This document shows positions 59,777 through 64,000 of a stretch of DNA of 64,000 bases, one piece after another. The stretch's first letter is position 1. Each line of letters opens with the position of its first letter. The notes under the pieces were generated by a model. That model was not told where the DNA came from and ran no database searches. It saw only the letters and a list, made by a program, of their open reading frames with translations. Both the position numbers and the translations under genes were made by a program. This DNA is from Firmicutes bacterium HGW-Firmicutes-15 (GTDB lineage Bacteria > Bacillota > Syntrophomonadia > Syntrophomonadales > Syntrophomonadaceae), in assembly GCA_002840245.1 (NCBI GenBank), contig PHAA01000008.1, positions 1-64,000 on the forward strand, written 5' to 3'.

Positions 59777-60871
59777 GTGAAAATAGCAATTTATGCGGAT
59801 AGATTGGAATCGGGCGGGGGATTGGAGACCCACGTAATTACCCAGGTCAATGAGTTATTACGGAGAGGACATAGCATATTCCTGACTGCGAACGCGGCCG
59901 CATCCGATTTTCTAAAAATGGTTAATGGAGAAGGCAGGAAATTTCGTTTCGAACTTTATTCTAACGATCCGTTGGAAGACCTGGCGGAATTTAAGCCTGA
60001 CCTGATACATGCTCATCCTTTTACTGCTATTCTCAGAGGTCATAAGGTGGCCTGTGCTTTAAATGTACCACTTTTCATAACCATTCATGGACTGTATAGC
60101 TTCGGAGTCGATCGTTCTTTTAACGGTTACTCGGTAGCCAAGAAAGCAAGCAAAATCATTGCGGTAGACGACGTGGTAGAGGATTTATTGAGGAAAAGTG
60201 TAGCTTTTCCTGAAAAAATTTTTACCATATATAATGGGATTAACCGGAATGAGTTTTACCCTGACGCGGCGGATATGGAATTGGTGAAAGAATTAAAAAT
60301 TGATTGTACTTGGAAGACCATTGTAGTAGTGAGCCGGTTAGAAGATAGTAAAGAAAAGCCAGTGATCCAGCTTATGGATGGTGCTCCCTTATTGGCGGAA
60401 CGATTAAATGGTCTAAACCTGGTGATTGTAGGGGATGGAGCCTATAGAGATATGGTCTGGGCGAGAAATAGAGCCGAAATAGAAAATTGCCATAACCTGA
60501 GAGTTTGTCGGATGGGTAGAAGAATCGATATACCGAGGTTCCTAAGTATCGCTGATTTGGTAATGGCTTGCAGCAGGGCTGCTATAGAAGCGATGGCCTG
60601 TAAACGGCCAGTTTTTGCGATGGGAGATGGGGGCTTTGCAGGGATCATTAATCGTAGTAAAAAAGGAGTAATAGCCGGTCGGGAAGGTTATAGATGGGTA
60701 AGTAACCAGGAGCTTTTGGAGGATCTGTATAATACTCTTTTAGATGAACCGCAACAGGAGAAGGCTATTCAGGATGGTTATGAAATGATAGAAGAATACT
60801 ATGACATCCAGAAAGTAACGGATAAACTGGAAAGCTTATACCAGCAAGTTTTAGAAGCCAGCAATTTTTAG
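59777..60871 (+). CDS. GT4-family glycosyltransferase, copy 2
   Basis: The gene starts at GTG 59777 (AAGGGGTGG upstream). The 364-residue product is a close paralog of the gene at 54703-55791: same start (KIAIYADRLESGGGLETHV), TIHGLYSFGVDRSF, TIVVVSRLEDSKEKPVIQL and AIEAMACKRPVFAMG. Differences cluster in the acceptor half (SYSVAKKASK versus GYLVASKANK regions and the C-terminus), which suggests altered acceptor choice. It starts module 2 of the locus. Confidence 0.93.
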   Translation: MKIAIYADRLESGGGLETHVITQVNELLRRGHSIFLTANAAASDFLKMVNGEGRKFRFELYSNDPLEDLAEFKPDLIHAHPFTAILRGHKVACALNVPLFITIHGLYSFGVDRSFNGYSVAKKASKIIAVDDVVEDLLRKSVAFPEKIFTIYNGINRNEFYPDAADMELVKELKIDCTWKTIVVVSRLEDSKEKPVIQLMDGAPLLAERLNGLNLVIVGDGAYRDMVWARNRAEIENCHNLRVCRMGRRIDIPRFLSIADLVMACSRAAIEAMACKRPVFAMGDGGFAGIINRSKKGVIAGREGYRWVSNQELLEDLYNTLLDEPQQEKAIQDGYEMIEEYYDIQKVTDKLESLYQQVLEASNF

Positions 60872-60883
60872 GAGGCTACCCAA

Positions 60884-62035
60884 ATGTCCCGAATAAGCTG
60901 TATATTATGCCCGCCCAGCCTTGATTTTTATTATATGTTTCAACGTCCCCACCAGCTAATGCAAAGCTTTTCTGAATTACAGATACGCAGTTATTTTATG
61001 AATCGCCCTTACCTTTTTCATCCGGAAGCTGGCATCAAACAGCTTAATCCTTACTTTTACATATTAAACCAGATGGACATTCGCCCATATTTAAATGATG
61101 TCCGACCGGTAATCTATTTCACATCACCTGATGAGATTGAGAGGCTGGATCAATATAACCCTGCGCTGGTAGTCTTTGATAGTGTTGATGAGCCCAGCGG
61201 AGAGTTTGCGTCCTGGAACAAAAACTATCGTCGGGCGTTGCGTCGAGCGGATGTAGTTCTGGCCAGTTCCGAAAATTTGTATAAGATGGCTCTAGGTGTC
61301 AACCCCAATACCCATTTGGTACCCAATGCCTGTGATTATGATTTTTTTTGTCAAGCTGTGCCTAAAAACCTGTCCATTCCGAAGGATATGCAAGATATCC
61401 ATGGTCCTATAATCGCTTATAGCGGGGCAATCGCTACTTGGTGTGACCTGCAACTAGTTGAACGGCTAGCGGATAGTTTTTCGCATTGCAGTATTGTAAT
61501 GATTGGACCTTTGTATAATGTTAGCCAGGTTCCGTCTCGTCCTAATATCCATTGGTTAGGTATGAAACCCTACCAACAACTACCCTCTTATTTCCAACAA
61601 TTCGATGTCGGTATCATACCATTTAAAATATCCAGCATGGTAGAAGCAGTGAACCCTATCAAGATGTGGGAATATCTGGCGGCAGGTATTCCGGTAGTAA
61701 CAACAGCAATTCCCGAAGCTGGAAAATATTCTGGGTTAGTTCTATTTTCCGAAAACGAGCAGGCCTTTATGGATAATGTAAAGGCAGCGCTTTATCACGA
61801 CAATCCTGCCATTAAATTACAGCGTATGGATTTAGCCCGGAATAATTCATGGACCGCCCGAGCCCGGCAAATAATTGCTATTATGGAGGAGAACCTAGCT
61901 CGAAAAGGTGTATATCCCGAGCATCAGTTGCCTATCTCCCTTCCCACAATATCCCGGAGGTCATCACGTCTCCATTGTATTGATATAGGTGTAAAACGAT
62001 CAATTAATATTGACCTGAGACCGGACAGGAGGTAA
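60884..62035 (+). CDS. GT-B glycosyltransferase (TuaH-like), copy 2
   Basis: AGGAGG precedes ATG 60884. The 383-residue product starts CILCPPSLDFYYMFQRPHQL, has VVFDSVDEPSGEFASWNKNY, LVPNACDYDFF and NPIKMWEYLAAGIPVVTTAIPEA. It is a distant paralog of 55843-57021 in the same position after a GT4 gene. The C-terminus has an extra tail of about 40 residues (HQLPISLPTISRRSSRLHCI...). It starts 12 bases after the stop of copy 2 of the GT4 pair. Confidence 0.9.
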   Translation: MSRISCILCPPSLDFYYMFQRPHQLMQSFSELQIRSYFMNRPYLFHPEAGIKQLNPYFYILNQMDIRPYLNDVRPVIYFTSPDEIERLDQYNPALVVFDSVDEPSGEFASWNKNYRRALRRADVVLASSENLYKMALGVNPNTHLVPNACDYDFFCQAVPKNLSIPKDMQDIHGPIIAYSGAIATWCDLQLVERLADSFSHCSIVMIGPLYNVSQVPSRPNIHWLGMKPYQQLPSYFQQFDVGIIPFKISSMVEAVNPIKMWEYLAAGIPVVTTAIPEAGKYSGLVLFSENEQAFMDNVKAALYHDNPAIKLQRMDLARNNSWTARARQIIAIMEENLARKGVYPEHQLPISLPTISRRSSRLHCIDIGVKRSINIDLRPDRR

Positions 62036-62037
62036 TA

Positions 62038-62733
62038 GTGCTAAAAAAGATAATGATAGGCTGTCCGGTACGCAACCGCGCCTGGATATTACCCCGCTAT
62101 CTTAAAAGTATTAGTGATCTGGAGTATCCCACCGAATATTTGTGCTATTGCTTTATTATTAATGATTGTATTGACTCGACCCCGAACCTACTAGCGGATT
62201 TCGCCCGGGAGCGACCGGGTCAGGTTAAGATCATAGTTCAGAACTTGGGAAGGCGCCAGAGCAGGAGTCATTTGCGCGGATATTATCATTTTGCTCATCT
62301 GGCCCTGCTTCGAAATACCCTCTTGTTAGCTTTTCAGAAGTCAGATTGCGACTATCTATTCTCCGTAGATAGCGATATACTGTTGCCCCCTTACGCCTTA
62401 AACTGCTTGTTGGAAGACGATTGTGCCATTATATCAGCATTGGTTTGTAATGGCCATGAATTAGGTGACCCTAGTATTTATAATATTCTAAGGCATGACG
62501 ACCAGGGCGGGTGGAGAGCTATACGAGACTTTCCTCGGAATAGGGTTTTCGAGGTAGACTGCACTGGGGCAGCATATTTACTAAAAAGAGAAGTTGTCGA
62601 CAAGTATGGAGTGCGTTATTCGGCGACTTATGGTGCGGAAGATATTGGATTTTGCCAGGATGCCACTTCCAAAGGGCTGAAGATATTTTGTGATGGTAGG
62701 GTTGAAGGTGAACACCACATGGGAGAAAGATAG
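62038..62733 (+). CDS. GT-A (GT2-like) glycosyltransferase
   Basis: The start is GTG 62038, with AGGAGG seven bases upstream and two bases after the previous stop. The 231-residue GT-A enzyme has IMIGCPVRNRAWILPRYLKS, FIINDCIDSTPNL, the metal-binding FSVDSDILLPPYAL and the acceptor-side end YGAEDIGFCQDATSKGLKIF with EHHMGER. It is last of the three-gene module 2. Confidence 0.9.
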   Translation: MLKKIMIGCPVRNRAWILPRYLKSISDLEYPTEYLCYCFIINDCIDSTPNLLADFARERPGQVKIIVQNLGRRQSRSHLRGYYHFAHLALLRNTLLLAFQKSDCDYLFSVDSDILLPPYALNCLLEDDCAIISALVCNGHELGDPSIYNILRHDDQGGWRAIRDFPRNRVFEVDCTGAAYLLKREVVDKYGVRYSATYGAEDIGFCQDATSKGLKIFCDGRVEGEHHMGER

Positions 62734-62866
62734 TAAAAAGATGGGGCGGGTACTCACATTTTGCAGGCCTTTTTAATATAATACTTTAGTTACTAAATAT
62801 AGATAACCTGGTGTGGAGTGAAGCTAACTGCCAGGAATAATAAGAGATGAAAAGAGGGGCAGTATT

Positions 62867-63424
62867 ATGGCAAACCTAAAATGTGAATACCCTGATGATT
62901 GTATGTTGAATCTTGAAGCTAAGGTAATTATAACCCGGTATATTGAAAGACAGGTAAAAATCTTGGACATAAATTTTGTTGTGCCAGCGTCTCAGGTAGG
63001 CGGCAAAATAACCAGCATTAAGAATATTATGGTAAATGTTTTAGCAACTCAGGGAGTAATTAATTCCGTAGAAATATTTATTGAATACCAAATAATAATG
63101 ACAGTTGCTGTAGGAAGAGAATTCCAGGTGGTAACGATAGACGATATTTATGAACAGGTAATTGACTCACAGGATTTTGATCCCCCGCTTAGTCCCCAAG
63201 AACTAAGAACGGAGGTTCAAGGTACCGAAATAATACTTTCAAATTGGAACTTTAGCTATGATATTTTAGGCAATAGTGAGGATGAGTCCAATCCCTGCAA
63301 TCTGACCTCACCCATTGTGGGAACCTGTATTAATCTTCAGGTATATGTGGACATAACCGTTTTACTGGATAGGGTTAATGACATAATCATATTCGGAGAA
63401 TTGGATCCAGAAACAGAGTTTTGA
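62867..63424 (+). CDS. DUF3794-like probable spore-surface protein
   Basis: The 185-residue product has segments ITRYIERQVKILDINFVVPA, FIEYQIIMTVAVGREFQVVT, and LQVYVDITVLLDRVNDIIIF, two beta-rich halves that resemble the DUF3794 (SipL/spore coat) pattern of repeated hydrophobic strands. No signal peptide or anchor is seen. The match is by pattern only, so the family call is weak. A terminator follows. Confidence 0.5.
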   Translation: MANLKCEYPDDCMLNLEAKVIITRYIERQVKILDINFVVPASQVGGKITSIKNIMVNVLATQGVINSVEIFIEYQIIMTVAVGREFQVVTIDDIYEQVIDSQDFDPPLSPQELRTEVQGTEIILSNWNFSYDILGNSEDESNPCNLTSPIVGTCINLQVYVDITVLLDRVNDIIIFGELDPETEF

Positions 63425-63453
63425 TTGCTGTAAACTCGTGCTTGTTGAACTAT

Positions 63454-63480
63454 GCTGGGCTCGCCCGGCTCTTTTCTTTT
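63454..63480 (+). terminator. Terminator
   Basis: GCTGGG (63454-63459) and CCCGGC (63464-63469) pair with one G-U over CTCG, followed by TCTTTTCTTTTTC. Confidence 0.75.
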
Positions 63481-63704
63481 TCTGTGCTTAGCAAAGTCGA
63501 ATTTGATGAAGTGTAAATCCCTAGTCTGGTATTGGGTAATCTAGTCACCAAAGTATCTGGAATAGATGGAACCTATCATTAAGCTATAACGTATTATACC
63601 AATGAAAAGGCTTCAAATAGATATGAGCCTCTGAGCAAAAACATCAGAGCGGAGAAGGCAGATAATGAGCAATCCCTTTAAGTTCCAACGAGAGGAGGTT
63701 ATTT

Positions 63705-64000
63705 ATGAGCAGGAAATATAATTGGACTACTGGTCCTGTGCGCAGCAGTTTGGGTTATGACAGTACCTTGATTGTACTGTCAAACGATTCTTCCAAGACC
63801 CAGAAAGTGGAGGTACGGTTCTATGATCTTGGTTATACACCCAAGAAGAGAATATTGAGCAAAAGTATAACCCTGGAGTTAGAGGATACCAAAAGCGTAG
63901 ATACTCGGAGGCCAGAAGTTGCATGCTGGGAAGTGCAAATAAGTGCTGACAGCAAAGATGTGCGCGCCTGGATTGGAGGTAGAAGGCTCAATTCCAACCT
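63705..64000 (+). CDS. Probable surface protein, N-terminal part only
   Basis: GAGAGGAGG precedes ATG 63705, and the frame stays open to the window end (98 codons). The product starts MSRKYNWTTGPVRSSLGYDS and continues with a beta-rich sequence (LIVLSNDSSKTQKVEVRFYD, CWEVQISADSKDVRAWIGG). No signal peptide is seen. It lies in the spore-glycosylation locus, and an Ig-like or exosporium-type fold is possible, but the family is not recognised. Confidence 0.55.
   Translation, partial: MSRKYNWTTGPVRSSLGYDSTLIVLSNDSSKTQKVEVRFYDLGYTPKKRILSKSITLELEDTKSVDTRRPEVACWEVQISADSKDVRAWIGGRRLNSN

Overview
The window looks like a low-GC, spore-forming, anaerobic Firmicute (Clostridia), possibly Syntrophomonas-like. 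The grounds are strong GGAGG ribosome-binding sites with frequent TTG and GTG starts, the Bacillus/Clostridium gene order polA-mutM-ytaF-coaE, many copper-amine-oxidase-like 'stalk' domains, an SLH protein, a CgeB-type spore glycosyltransferase, a 3-hydroxyacyl-CoA dehydrogenase tail and a selenoprotein. Genus is inference; no rRNA is present.

Layout. 1-5.5 kb: end of a fatty-acid/butyrate gene, a molbindin, an RMD1-like membrane protein, an XRE regulator, an apparent stand-alone structured RNA gene (about 2.95-3.2 kb, minus strand), a secreted SPRY/FN3 protein and a GNAT protein. 5.6-13.5 kb: tRNA-Leu(CAA), then a repair/CoA/cell-wall operon (polA, mutM, ytaF, coaE, slt), a peptide-binding protein and tRNA-Leu(GAG). 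13.5-17.3 kb: the tRNA-Leu 3' end is followed by a serine-recombinase tail remnant, and the tRNA tail recurs twice as att-like sites around a GGDEF/HD-GYP protein. 17.4-31.1 kb: YVTN propeller, MutS2-like ATPase, small Cys-rich proteins, lipoprotein, MORN protein, stalk-domain proteins, AbrB-like regulator, diguanylate cyclase, SLH-FecR protein and a secreted cyclophilin. 31.3-42 kb: a 3D-domain hydrolase, a recombinase lacking its catalytic domain, an LCP protein, a guanylate-kinase/DUF1653 fusion, a soluble chemoreceptor and a two-component system. 42.2-42.6 kb: a HesB-like selenoprotein with in-frame UGA and a SECIS-like hairpin. 42.7-47.2 kb: a PAS-rich kinase, a small receiver and a receiver-HD-GYP protein that appears to start at AUA. 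47.6-52.4 kb: a papain-like protease with a stalk domain and a MacAB-type efflux operon. 52.9-64 kb: a glycosylation locus with two paralogous glycosyltransferase modules, methyltransferases, a DUF6143 protein and probable surface proteins.

Together the genes point to cyclic-di-GMP and two-component signalling, cell-envelope and spore-surface building, and core DNA repair. The most notable items are the 2.9-3.2 kb RNA gene, the HesB-like selenoprotein, the chain of tRNA-Leu att-like sites with recombinase relics, the AUA-start receiver, and the E-to-D changes in two active-site motifs of DNA polymerase I. Several dispersed repeats and fold-back elements were also found.
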